Assembly (NCBI GenBank): GCA_950295325.1
Contig: OX485806.1
Coordinates: 6,200,001 to 6,264,000 of the forward strand
DNA: 64,000 nt
Reading direction: 5' to 3'
From: Polytrichum commune
Lineage: Eukaryota > Streptophyta > Polytrichopsida > Polytrichales > Polytrichaceae
Of this stretch, positions 47,741 through 58,999 are shown piece after piece. The notes beneath the pieces are model-generated. The model saw nothing but the letters and a program-made list of their open reading frames with translations. It was not told where the DNA came from and made no database searches. Made by a program: the position numbers and the translations under genes. Within the stretch, counting starts at the first letter, position 1. Each line of letters starts with the position of its first letter.

Positions 47741-48235
47741 CACGGGTAGATCACTTAGTGCATTCTAAAAACGACGTGCGGCATAATATAGAGAGGATTA
47801 AAATCATTTGAAATAAAAATTATAAAGGAATTCCAAATAATGAAGGGCCCATTAAATGTAGACAATCCCATTATAAGTAAGTTAGATGACATAAAACATG
47901 GGCCGTTATTTTTTTGTAAAATTAATATAGGGGCTGAAGATAAGGATCCTAGAAGGTATGTTTAGTATGGTATGTAAACGGGTTTAGGACTCACGGGGAT
48001 GGATGATAATTGGGATTTTTGTCTGTCCAAAATTACTTAAAAGGAATATAGAGTACAAAAAATTGCAGTGACTTGGACAATATAAGTAATGGAAGGGTGC
48101 AAACAAATGGGCCATTTTTGAAATTTAAGTAATTATAGGGAGGCTTTAATTCAGCCCTTGAAGGTAAATAGCCCCAAAACAAAAAACCCCCAGCCGCACG
48201 TGGTGCACAAAAATGCCTTAGAGTGATCTACCCAT
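47741..48235. mobile_element. Mutator-like MITE
   Basis: A 495-bp insertion is bounded by imperfect ~45-bp inverted ends (sharing GGGTAGATCACT and ACGTGCGGC) and flanked by the exact 9-bp duplication GTTCACATT (47732-47740, 48236-48244). A 9-bp duplication is typical of Mutator-type transposition. It has no coding capacity. Confidence 0.75.
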
Positions 48236-48244
48236 GTTCACATT

Positions 48245-51200
48245 TGAGGTGGACATGGAGCCATGTATCAGTGTCAAGTGAGTTGCAGATGGGGCATATT
48301 CTTGATGGGTATGCATCTTTACCATAGAAGAGTTGTTTAAGTGCATGTCCCATATATTGACCAATCCGAAATTTGATTAGACATGTTTTTTGTTTGCCTG
48401 TGATAGTGGGATATTTCCAAAAATTGTTTGATAATTTATTGTCTACATTGTCATTTATAAGCCATTTGTGTAATTTTTTGATATAACTCCTATGTTGTGC
48501 ATTTTGTCATATTTTATGTGTTTTTCAAGGTGCATGATGGGGCTTTTGTCTAGTGTTTTGTGCATAGAGTGCCACCAATCTTTATGGAAGTACTAAGTTA
48601 TGATGTGGGGTGTGCATGTACATAGGGTTCCGTTGCATCCCTATGGTCTAGATAACACCTAGGTTTGGCTAGTTTGTTTGTTGTTCATTGCCATCAATAT
48701 TGGCGTGGGGTCTAAGTTTGTGAAGGGTGGTGGTTTGCGTGTGGGATTGTAACATTCTAACCATGGATTCCAAGATTGTTTTATTTGGATGTTTGTTGTG
48801 TATTGTGGGGGTTTTTAATTTGGGTATATAATAGGTATATAATATTGAGATAGTCTATGAAGACTTGGGTTGGTTCGTCACAATATGTGATAGTGAGTAG
48901 TTAGAAAGTGTGATGGATGGCCATTATTTATGCTTGTAGGATGTTTTGGAGTCTTGGCAGTCTAATAACAATTTTAAGATTTTAAAGGGGGTCATAGATG
49001 CCATATCATTTTATTTTATTTTATTTTTCCCTCTCATTTCTAGTACCCCGGGTTTTTGTCTTTTGGTGGTTTTGAAGGAGTTGGCGGTGTAGTAAAAAAT
49101 TGTGGGGGCTACTTCAGTGGCAATTGCCTCTCTAGATAGGAGAGGGGTGGGGCATTGGGGCATGGTGGGATTGGTGGGGGGGGGGGGGGGGGGGTCCTTG
49201 GAGCTTGGACCATTTGTCTACGGTTTATTGGGGTGCTAAGTGGCATTGGAGGTGCTATTTATGTGTATATTTGGGGGATTTGAAGTGTATTGGCAATGGT
49301 GTTAATTTGTTTTATATGTTCATCTCAGGTGATGGGGGTACCTTGTGATGTATGCAAAGGATATGGAAGGCATTACTTTCAATTCGAGGTTTAGTTATTA
49401 GTTTGGGTGGGATTGTTTTCTTGTTATGTGATGGTGTCAACTTTAAAGTGTGAGATGATGTGGGAATCAAGAAAGGGTTTGTTGTAGGTGTTAAAGTTTT
49501 GGTACCAATGTTTGTATGGTATGACAAGTATTGTGATGTGGTTTGGGTTATTTTGGGTTGTGAGTATTTCCCGATGGAGGGCTTGTTGTGCGTCGATTTT
49601 GGTGTGTGGATGGGTGTATTTGATTATGTACCATTTATATTGGATTTTTTTTTCATGCAAACTGAATATAATGTCTCTAGAAAATGGGAAGTGAAATTGA
49701 TTAAGAAGGGTAGGGCATGTGACATGTGATGAGAAGTATGTGTGGATTATTTAGAAGAAGCTGATGAGGTGTTCTAGTATGGGGTTTGGGTGTATATTAT
49801 ACGAATTTGAAGGTGCCATTTTTTGGGATCATGTTGTGAGCCATCGTATTAGCTCACAATTTAGTTGTAGGCAATTTAATAGCAACAAACATTTGATTAG
49901 AATAGTTCATTGGTTTATTTTATACCGAGTCCTTTAAAATGTGATTTGTAAATATAAACTAGGAAGTCGTTGCAAAACTTAGGCAAATGTGTTGGACCGC
50001 AAAGTAGACATGAGAGTATAAGATTGATTGAGAATCTTAAATAAATAAGTAGAATTGGAAAATTTTAGACATTAGGTGGTAGTGCAAGTAGAAAAATAAA
50101 AATTGATGGTAGAAAAATTAGGAATTTTAGATGAGAGATGATGATTCATTTCTCCTTTTTTTTCTTTTTTTTTCTTCATCACTTTCTTCCATTCCTTCAT
50201 TTTTTTCTCATTTTTTTTTTTACATTTGTCCTCTCTCTCACATCCTTCTTGGGGTTTGCCCCTCTTTTCTTCCTCTCTTTCTTGTGTGGTGTGTCTCTTG
50301 AGGAGTTGGAAGAAAATATGGGAAGCATACATATTCATGGAAGGGGGTTATGAAAAGAAGTAGATTTAAAGTATGGATAGAGGCATTTTGAGGTGTGTGA
50401 GGATAGATTTGTGAATAAAGTAGGAAAATGGAGTTTGTGGAAGATTTTACCAAGACAATGAAAATGTTGACTTGGAGAGTAATTGCGATTGATTGGAGGC
50501 AAAGCTTGAAGATCCCCTTAGTAGGATAGAATACCTTGAAGTTGGCTTTCCAACAAGCCCAAGTTTGTTATGAGAATTGCAGCAATGAGGGAGTTATGAC
50601 AGATTTACTAAGACAACGTATTGCGGAAGGTGATTTGGCAGCATTGACTCTTAGAGGTGATTCTGATTGACTGCTAATGATTCTTAAAGAGCCCTTTACA
50701 GATGATGAAAAACTTAAATTTAGCTTTCTAGAAAGCCTAATTTTGCCTTCATCAAATCATAAATGAAGGAGTGGTGGTCAAATAAGTGGAGGTCTATTGA
50801 AGTGATGATTTTTTGAAGAATATGGAGGATGGACTTTGGCCAGCCATATCTCCTGATTGGAGAAGAACCAAAAGTTGTAATTTTGATCAATTAAGCTTCA
50901 TCAAGTTAGTTTTTCATAGAGCCTTTGCATGCTTCAATTGGAGCAAGAACAAAGGAGAAATAATTATTTTAATGGCCAATGATCCAGTTGCCTTGGTTAA
51001 GGTTATTTTTTCATCACATTAATTGATTTTCTTGTAATATTAGTTACAATTTGAATACTTATGTGTACTTGCCATATTTGAGGAGTTTATACATGTATGA
51101 TTGTGTATGCATGAATGTATCTTCTTACTTTCTTCTTAGTAAAGAGTCTATTGTTTAGAAGGGTTAGAGATTTCCATTCTCAACCGGCCCATTTCTAGGG

Positions 51201-52444
51201 TTTTCCACCTTGCGAGGTGAATCGCTTATACATGTATTCATACATTTGGTACAACCATATTATTTCAATTTTAAGTGTTTGGATAGGGAATTCCAAGTTG
51301 TGTGGGTGGTTTAGTGCTAGATGGTATTGTCTCCATAGCCAATGTAATTTTGTTTTGGGTATGGTCATTGGGTATGGTCATGAGGTAGTGTTATTATTGT
51401 CAAAGGTGTGTGCCACATCTTGTTTGGTTTATATGGTGTTGCATGTATGTACCAGTATATTATTTTCCGGATTGCATTCATTTATGAAGATATGATATAG
51501 AGGGATGACTTGTGGTGATGGGATGTATCTAGCATCTTTGGTTTGGTCTTGGTTGGAGTTTTTTTTCTAGTTTTTTGGTGAAATGTAGGTAATTGTTTGT
51601 GGGTGTAGTCTTGTGTGGGAAGTAAAACTTTGTGATTAATGATAGTTTGTTTTTTTTTTCACGGAAAGAGGTCTCTTTGTGGTAACCATTTGTTCTATGT
51701 TTCATTTGAGAGGGTCCATTAACATAGGTATGATGTAAAGATTTTGTGATTTTATATTTGTCTTTATATTTACGGGGGCAATCATTGAGGATAGTGTGAA
51801 TTGGGAATTGTTGGGGGTTTTAAGGTGATTTTGGGTGATTGGGAATTTGGGGGGGGGGGGTGGGGGTGGGGGTGGGTAGGAGGTGGTTGGTTTGTTCTTG
51901 AGTTCGCGGTTGGATATTGTGGTTTTCTATTTTATATTCATTTTTAGGGTATTTGTCATAATATGCAGTAGGTGTGGGTTATCATAGTGGTCGTAGCAAG
52001 CCCATGGCAAGGTGGTTCACAAAGAGTAGCCATGGTAGTTGAGTGCAATTTTTATTTATTTTGGAAGGTGTGTCATGGTAGTGGTTGTATTCATTTTTTT
52101 ATCATTGGGTGTGTGCCATTGGGGTGCATGATGTGTTTGAGCTCAAATATGTTCTTACATAATAGTAGTTTGTGTAGGTATTTGAGGGATAGTTTGGGGG
52201 TTAGGGTTGGTATATTCTTGTTTGTAGCATCCATTGTCTTTCAAGGGGCGAGAGGAGGGGGAAGTCTCATTATTTACTTTGAAGTGGGTTCGTTCATTCG
52301 TTTTTTAGGAGGAATAGGGTGCAAGTGATGGGTGATCTCATACGATCGTGGTGTGTTATTTGTGAAATATATTGAAAGCCTCCTTGTTTAACAAGAATCT
52401 AGTGTACTAAACTATTGTATATTTTCCTTGGTCTCCCTTTATCA
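48245..52444. other. G/T-biased plus strand, probably decayed LINE body
   Basis: Over several kilobases the plus strand is strikingly rich in G and T, so the minus strand is rich in A and C. Minus-strand frames (for example 49660-49424) look vaguely protein-like but could not be assigned. The bias continues into the LINE reverse-transcriptase remnant on the minus strand, so this may be its 3' half. No intact gene is present. Confidence 0.4.
49176..49194 (+). repeat. Poly-G run of 19
   Basis: An uninterrupted run of 19 G lies in the G/T-biased stretch. Similar runs occur at 51849-51860 followed by further G blocks, and at 53044-53056. They could form G-quadruplexes and are prone to assembly error. 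Confidence 0.9.
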
Positions 52445-52678
52445 TTAAGGGCATTGATGAGTTTTTCTCCCATGCACGTGAGGTATGGTGTTCTTGAGTA
52501 AATAGGCCCCTATCCCAAACGTATCATGTGGGAGTTGTGTGACGGCATTCAACATGTATTTTGGAAGGTTACATATAGTTTTATGGAGGGCAATTTTTTT
52601 CCTATCCAAATTTTTAATAGCCAAGAGTGAGAATGGTACAACATAGAAGCTATATGCAATTGCGGCTCTAATGACCAT
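52445..52678 (-). pseudogene. LINE ORF2 fragment downstream of the reverse transcriptase
   Basis: A 77-codon minus-strand frame has IRAAIAYSFYVVPFSL, LDRKKIALHKTI and LPKYMLNAVTQLP. This resembles the post-RT thumb/connection segment of LINE ORF2 proteins, where a chain like I..A..Y.....P.....LD precedes a ..GLP.S.P.A. block. It is cut off from the RT block by intervening DNA, including a possible MITE at 53084-53336. Confidence 0.5.
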
Positions 52679-53083
52679 GTTTTTTTATATTTTTTATGCT
52701 TCAGGGTGACTAGGCACATGATGAAAAGTTTGCATTGTTTAAGTAGTTTAGTTGTTGTGAGGTGGATTCATGCTTTTCTTTGGAGGGATGGGACAAGGCT
52801 AATTCCGAGGAAGACACAAGGTTCGTGTTGACTAAGTACCAGGTTGGGTTGGTTTCAAGAATTAATATTTGTGGATTGTGTATGTGCTTTGAAAGTTTGT
52901 GCATTCAAATTTTATTTGTTGGGGCAACCTGTGATGGCACATTTGGAAATGCTCAGGTCTATTCCTACCTATTCACAATATTTAACTAGCTTGTTTAGTT
53001 GTTATGGAGAGATGTTAGTTTATTAGCTATTGTGGCTAGGCTCGGGGGGGGGGGGGTAGTCATTGGTTGGAGTAGCAATACAC

Positions 53084-53336
53084 GTGCGAACAAATGATAG
53101 GGTATTTAAAAAACATGAGGGCAAAAAATTATAATTGGACTTAAGAGTAATATAGGGTATCAAAAATGGCATTGGACATCTTTAAAGTACTATAGGGTAT
53201 GAAATAATAGGTAATTTGGAATTATAAGTAAGGCAAGCCATTTTTCTATTAACCCAAAGTAGAAGTTTACATAATGATAGCATGTGAAAAAAAAATTGAA
53301 AGTAATACCCCCCTATAAAATAGTGGTTGTTCGCAC
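53084..53336. mobile_element. Possible MITE inside the LINE remnant
   Basis: GTGCGAACA (53084-53092) is repeated in inverted form at 53328-53336, with looser similarity inside (TATAGGG...GTATT). It separates two minus-strand LINE blocks, which suggests an insertion. No target duplication was recognised. Confidence 0.35.
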
Positions 53337-53389
53337 CTATATCCTTAACTTTTTAACACACTGCCCCCTCCGAGTGGCTAGGTCATTGG

Positions 53390-53985
53390 TGTAGCTAGGT
53401 TGCGGAGCTTGATTTTTGTGTTAGAGGTATGGAAGGTGTATCCATTATCTCCTTGTTGTAGCCATATGAGGAGTGGTTCTAAAAAGATGATAAAGAGGTA
53501 TGGGCTTAGTGTATCTCCTTGTTTGGATTCTTTTTGTATGGGGATAAGTTGTATTTTACTGAAGTGCTCTCCAATGAATGTGGTGGCGGATTGGGAGTAG
53601 ATGTTTCTTATTAGTAAGGAAGTATGGGTTGTTTTCCTTTTTTGGTATAGGAGTACAATGAGGTTGGTTTTTCATGATGCAAGGATTTTCTTTTGTTTTA
53701 TACAAATATGTATAGAATAATAATAGATGTTTATGAAACCTTGATGATATTATTTTAGTATAACTTAGGATTTTTTCAAGACCAAGGGTTTTCCCATTGG
53801 CAAGGTTTTTGACGCATAAGTCATAGGTTATTTGGTCAAGGTATGTGTGTAGTGAGATTCTTGGTTCTCCTCTTTTTTTCCTAGAGTGTCTTTGTCTAGG
53901 TTGTGTTGAGGGTATTGTCTAACTCCAAATGTGTAGTGTTTTGGGTGATCCGGGGTTTGTTGCTTATTGACTATTGGGTAAATAG
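53390..53985 (-). pseudogene. LINE reverse transcriptase remnant
   Basis: The minus strand near 53560-53390 encodes KQGDTLSPYLFIIFLEPLL, then a spacer and KIKLRNLA, the block just before the catalytic YxDD of LINE reverse transcriptases. A one-base loss breaks the frame exactly there: the sequence after the slip can be read as YTND in place of YADD. Upstream (higher coordinates) is further RT-like sequence in other frames, ending at the foldback arm that starts near 53990. The copy is dead. Confidence 0.7.
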
Positions 53986-53989
53986 AATA

Positions 53990-54430
53990 CATGTGAAAGT
54001 AGACAACATTACCTAAAATACTATAAAATATACATGCTAAATCAACACACTAATTTAAGTGTCGTTTTAGAATGACAAAGACAATTCCAAATGGTAAGTC
54101 ACAAAAATTATCAACTCAATGTTAATGATGATTTTGTAATGTTTTTGACCTCCAAGTTAATTATGTGCTTCATTGATGGTTTCACTTCCAGAATGAAATC
54201 CCAATCAATTTCTTATATACTGATTGGAAGCACACATATATATTGGGTTTTAGACCTCAAAGGTGAAGTGCACTCAATATGGGATTTGTTGTCAAGCAAC
54301 CTTCAAGAATGCAAGGGCAATGTTTTTTTCGAAGTTGGGTGGGGCGGGCAACAATTTTCGATCAGGTTCATAAATTTCCCCAAAGGGCTACCCCAACCTG
54401 GACCTGACACCCCCGAAAATTCGTGCGGGG
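53990..54430 (+). mobile_element. Orphan single arm of foldback family 1
   Basis: The stretch matches the right arm of the 28.0-29.3 kb element almost throughout, from GTGAAAGTAGACAACATTACC to GACCTGACACCCCCG, in the same orientation. No matching inverted left arm is nearby and the outermost AATGTCCG tip is missing. An open frame at 54091-54453 is arm sequence and not a gene. Confidence 0.85.
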
Positions 54431-56700
54431 GTGTTTACTATTCGTTGTGTTGAACCATGAGACGAGGGAGGACCGCCTATACATAATGCTATCATGAATA
54501 GAAGTCTCACAAATTTTAACTACACATACTTGTTTTGGGCAACAATTGACACATATATCTTAGATTCTTGTAAAAATTCTAAGACAACATACTAGGGTAA
54601 CTAAAGATGCTAGAATCTAAGGGCAATAACAAAGCTAGCACAACCAATTACGTTTCAAGTAATGTGTGGAGGTTACAATAATATTATGCCATTATCAATT
54701 TCTGGGTAATCATAATAAGGTACCCTCACATTTTGCCACATTTAGTGTCATATAATAATTTATGTCACTGTGGTAACTTGCCTAATGGCACTTCTTATGA
54801 ATATGTTTACAAGTAATGTCATTCCAACTTACTTTCTGTTCATTTAATTGTCAATTATTGAAACAAAGTTTGGTAGATTTTGTATCCTAATATTTCTGTA
54901 ATGAAATAATGGCATGAATAAGTGAAATTCAGATGAGAGTCTACTTTACAAGTGACACTAATTGCAACATACTAAATCTATAATGTTCAATTTATTTTAC
55001 AATGAATGAAAAATAATGTAATGTTTACATTTAGAAGGAGATAACATATGCACATGATGAGGTTGGACTTTGATTTTCTAAAAAGTATTGAGCTGGAGTG
55101 AGTGAGGGTGTACATGATGAGGTTTTGAATCATTATCGTTAAATTGGGGAATCAATCAACATCATTAATTAATAAATATTAAATGATGTTTGTTGCTAAT
55201 CCACCTCGCTTATTGAGGAGCAAGCATGGTCAAGTAGGAAAGTGTTGTTTAAATGGGATTTTTTTTCATGCTGCCCTTTATTATTGTGTTAGGTACTCAA
55301 ATATAGAATATCAAGATGAGATCATTAAAAATATTTCTCAAAAGCTAATGGCTAAATATAGTATTGGACGTAGATTTTCTGACTTTAAATATTTTGAAGT
55401 TGATTTTTTTTTCATATTCCTTGAATTCATTATAAACATGAAGGCACCATTACACAAATTTATAGAAAATTTTGATTAATGTAATTTAATCATTTTAAAA
55501 ACAAATTTTAGACAAATACATGTTCAATATATCTACTTGCACACTACTTGCACTGTCTTCTAAAATATGTAGATTTTCCTTTAAAAACATTTGTCAACAT
55601 AAATTACTTGGCTCTATAGATCAATATGCTTTTCATATGTTTATGACTTTTTCCTTCACAAAATTCAAAGTTAGTATATAGTTTGGAATCACTTTCACTT
55701 AAACCTATGCAAGGTATGAAGTTGTGTACTTGACCGTGCTTGCACCCATTGAATTTTTCATATCTTAGGATTTCTATTAAGAAAATTGATTTTTATCCTT
55801 TCATTATTGAAAATCACACACAAGTTTTGCACGCGATATCATAATATGTACTATGACATGAAATTGATTTTAGAGTCTAGGAAGCCAAAAGGCTTATGGG
55901 ACTATAGATACATTAAGGTTGTGTCAAATTGGCTAATTCCCCAAAGCGGCGGAGTGCAGTGGCCTCCTTGAGAAAGAGGTTAATATCAACTTGTTGGTCT
56001 AATTGGAAGGAAGACTTGAGACTCCCTAATACTACCTTCTCAAACAATGATTGAAACTTATCTCTAATGAAGAAATATAGGGGACACTCCAACACAAAGC
56101 GTGCCTCATTTCAAACATATTTTACAAGCTAAAGTGGAATAATCTTGATTCAAGGTGCAATAAGCGGCAATGATCTTGTGTTGTGATGGTGTCAATGGTT
56201 GTTTCAAGTATAATTCACATTCATATTTGAGAAAATCCTTGAGATGTAGATAATCTAGTTTTTTTCCTAAGAGATGGAAAGAGTTCCACTCTTCAACAAA
56301 GAAAACACTTATATTGAAAACATTATATTATAATAATACCCCAAAAAAATCATTATATGAGGGTGTTGAATCACATTCCACTTGCTAAATAGGTTCAAAT
56401 GCCTTGGTTTAGGGCATCAACCAAAAGCATGTATCTTGACAATCAATACCCTAATTCTCAACCCAACATGTACACCAATGCTATGGCCTAACCTAACATC
56501 CATAACATGCATATTCCTAATTTGGTGTAGAGTGCAGTGTTGATACCCCAACGTAATACTAGTTTGAACCGATCCCTATTGGGAGTCCGTTTCCGGGCAT
56601 CCATTATTCTACCAAAATATTGTCTGTGAGAGATTCCACGACCTGAACTTTCTAATTCAAGCTCCTACTTTCAGAGATAATAATGGGTTGGCTTGTAAGA
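54431..56700. other. No clear gene
   Basis: AT-rich DNA. A 98-codon frame at 55183-55479 has a hydrophobic C-terminal part but no recognisable domain. Nothing else was seen. Confidence 0.4.
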
Positions 56701-57027
56701 TTACATATACCTACCGAACCATCTCTTTAACTTGGTCAGAAATGAACCTTGTGATCTAACCCCACGCCAACTAACTTTGCCTGTTTTCTCATCTCTCTCT
56801 ATGACGATCTCGACAAATTCAGCAATTTCATCAGAGGAGATTGGGTCAAGCTTAGATTTGTCGGGTAACATAATCAATATGTACTCGCGATACGTGGCAT
56901 TCTCATCGAGGTCCAGATCATAGGTGCCGTTGCCCTGCAGTGTAGCTTTGGGTGAGTAAACACCTGCATTCCCTTCCTGCACAAGGACTTGTTCCTCCAA
57001 TTTATTTTTCAGCCTAACTTTCGTCAT
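56701..57027 (-). CDS. Gene B: small beta-rich protein, moss-type family
   Basis: An intact 108-codon frame begins MTKVRLKNKLEEQVLVQEG, has the central TYREYILIMLPDKSKLDP block, then acidic sequence, VSWRGV and a basic tail (LKRWFGRYM). It is the paralogue of the 116-residue protein at 26652-27002, with the same strand order and the same 12-residue core. No signal peptide or membrane span is present. Its ATG lies 59 bp after the stop of gene A on the same strand. Function is unknown; the constant pairing with A suggests related roles or shared transcription. A TGA lies in frame a short way upstream, supporting this start. Confidence 0.75.
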   Translation of the reverse strand: MTKVRLKNKLEEQVLVQEGNAGVYSPKATLQGNGTYDLDLDENATYREYILIMLPDKSKLDPISSDEIAEFVEIVIERDEKTGKVSWRGVRSQGSFLTKLKRWFGRYM

Positions 57028-57086
57028 TCTGCCGAGCGCTGTGAAGCTCCCGAATCAACCTTGGATGACGTCCTTTGTTAATGGCT

Positions 57087-58963
57087 TCAACCACACAAGA
57101 CTTTCCTAAAAGATATAGGGAACAACACTGTGAAGGCAAGCAGTGATATGATGACAAAGGCAAAGTAAAAAAATTGTTGTGATCTTTTTTGTTCTGGTGC
57201 CTTGCGGTTATCGAATCTGGCAAACCTAAACGTCTCAGCCCGTCCTTTAAGATTCGATTGTCTTGCAATTACCTCCTGTGTACACACTTGTAGCAAACCA
57301 TGTTAGAGAGGAAGACATGTTCCAGAACAACGACATGGCACTGAAGGTTGCAATTAAAGTCTACACAGGGATTTCTGTAGGATCGATATAAATTACTCAA
57401 GTGCATTGTAACTGTTCTGTATCAACGCCATGCAAATTCAGTGCTCCTCTTTCGAAAAAGAACTTCACGCCATTGTTGGTCGATTGCTATTGAAGCGAAC
57501 CTTAACAGCGAAAATGGCTCAGGTAAGGACCTTCTTGTCACTCTCACACAAGAAAAACCCTCTGCGAAATCGGAAATTGCACTGTGCAACGAGGTACAAA
57601 CGAGCAGAAATTGTTGTTCGTGCAGAAATTAACGCGCAAGCAAACAACCAGAACTGGTCAGTTGCTTTTAAAGTTCAATACGCGGCCAAAAATTTGTGGT
57701 AAACAATATTGCAGAGAACAGATGACATACCTTGAGGGATTGTTCCTCTGAGTGGACAGTCTTTTGGAAAGCCGAAATTTGGTCGAACTTCTGTATGACT
57801 GCAGCTATGGTAACGACTGATGCCAAAACTGACAATGATATGGGAATCCAAGAAGTGGAGCAATGCAGTTGGCTCGCCTGCGCCACAGCCGTTAAGACTA
57901 CACCCTGAAACACGCTGAAAAACCCGACCAACTGGTAGACCTCGTTCTTTAACTCTGCGACCTTGCTCTTCTTCCGCTCAACCCGCTTAGTAAACAAAAC
58001 CTCCTTCTCCTGCCAAACTTCGAGCGCTTTCTTTAGAACCTTCTGCCCCTCAACCCAGAGCAGCCTCTTGATTTCCAGGTAAGCCTCGGGCAGCACAGGA
58101 GTCAGTTGGTTCTCAATGTCACGAGTAGTTAATGAGCGTTTCGTTTTTTGCCAAGGCCACAACCGCGTCGCATTCGCTTTGTCTACGCGTGCCCAGAACT
58201 CTTTTGGAAGTAACTCTCTTAACGACTCAGCCTCATCCTTCTCAATTCTCTTTAGCTGTTCGGCAGTAGGTCCCTGAGGCTGCTTCTTCTTCTCTTCAAG
58301 TTCCTCAAGGTCAATCTCTTCCTTAAGCTTCAAAATATTATCAGCAAGACGTTTTTCGAACTCCTCCAGCTCCTTCTCGAGCTTCTCCTTCGTCGTCTCG
58401 AGCTCCTTCTTCGTCTTCTTCTTCTGCTTCTTCTTCTTCGTCTTCTCCTGCTCGAGCACCTCGCTAGTTTTCTTCTCCTCCTCCTCCGCCGCGGCCGCCT
58501 TCTCCAGTGCCTCCGGCTGCTCGATCTTTCTTTTGGGGTCCTCAACCTCTTTTCTAATAAGCTTCACAGTTGCAAGCGGGTCAGGCTGGCTCTGCTCGTG
58601 CTCTGCGGGAACTGAAGAACGGCGCTGCGATGTCCCCGGCGAGATAATCTCCCTTGACGAGCTAACCGGTGCTCTTAAATGTCTTGATTCTCCCTCTTCA
58701 GCACTTGTAGACGAGCCTGCTTGTTCTGGCCAGCCTCCTTGCCCGTCTACAACACCTCCTACAGCACCTTGTGCAGCCTGCGTTCCTCCTCTCACATCGC
58801 ATGTGCTCCTCCCATCGGATACTGGCCGTGTTCCTATTCGGTCGTCAATCTGAGGGACGTTAACCTGCACCGCTGCTGAAGAGGCCATCAGGTATACGAC
58901 GCATTCCCGGTAATGGCTTTCATGGATGCCTTCGATGACGTAAGTGATTACAGGCAAAGGCAT
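57087..58963 (-). CDS. Gene A: coiled-coil protein with C-terminal membrane segments
   Basis: Two exons join in phase: 58963-57731 and 57275-57087 (about 473 residues). The N-terminal ~130 residues are disordered, rich in Gly/Ser/Gln. Next comes a highly charged coiled coil (about residues 130-235) with Lys/Glu runs such as EKTKKKKQKKKTKKELE, then a helical segment with WVEGQKVLKKALEVWQEKE. Two hydrophobic spans follow (around VGFFSVFQGVVLTAVA and ISLSVLASVVTIAAV), and exon 2 adds a third (FFYFAFVIISLLAFTVL) near the end. The layout suggests a membrane-anchored scaffold facing the cytosol. The start could instead be the Met at 58888 (MASSAAV...). I do not recognise the family. A decayed copy lies at 27.7 kb and gene B follows at once. 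Confidence 0.75.
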
Positions 58964-58999
58964 TGAAAACGGAGACGACGGAATATCAAGGCCATCAAA

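Noticed and set aside
50072-50338. Lys/Glu-rich minus-strand frame
   Set aside because: It is the translation of a TTTTTC-rich low-complexity tract.
54091-54453. 120-codon open frame
   Set aside because: It lies within a foldback arm also present as inverted copies at 28 kb, so it is transposon sequence by chance open.
57430-57702. 90-codon plus-strand frame
   Set aside because: It lies in the intron and exon edge of gene A on the other strand and has no recognisable domain.
58330-58545. Arg-rich minus-strand frame
   Set aside because: It is a frame-shifted shadow of the Lys/Glu coiled coil of gene A.
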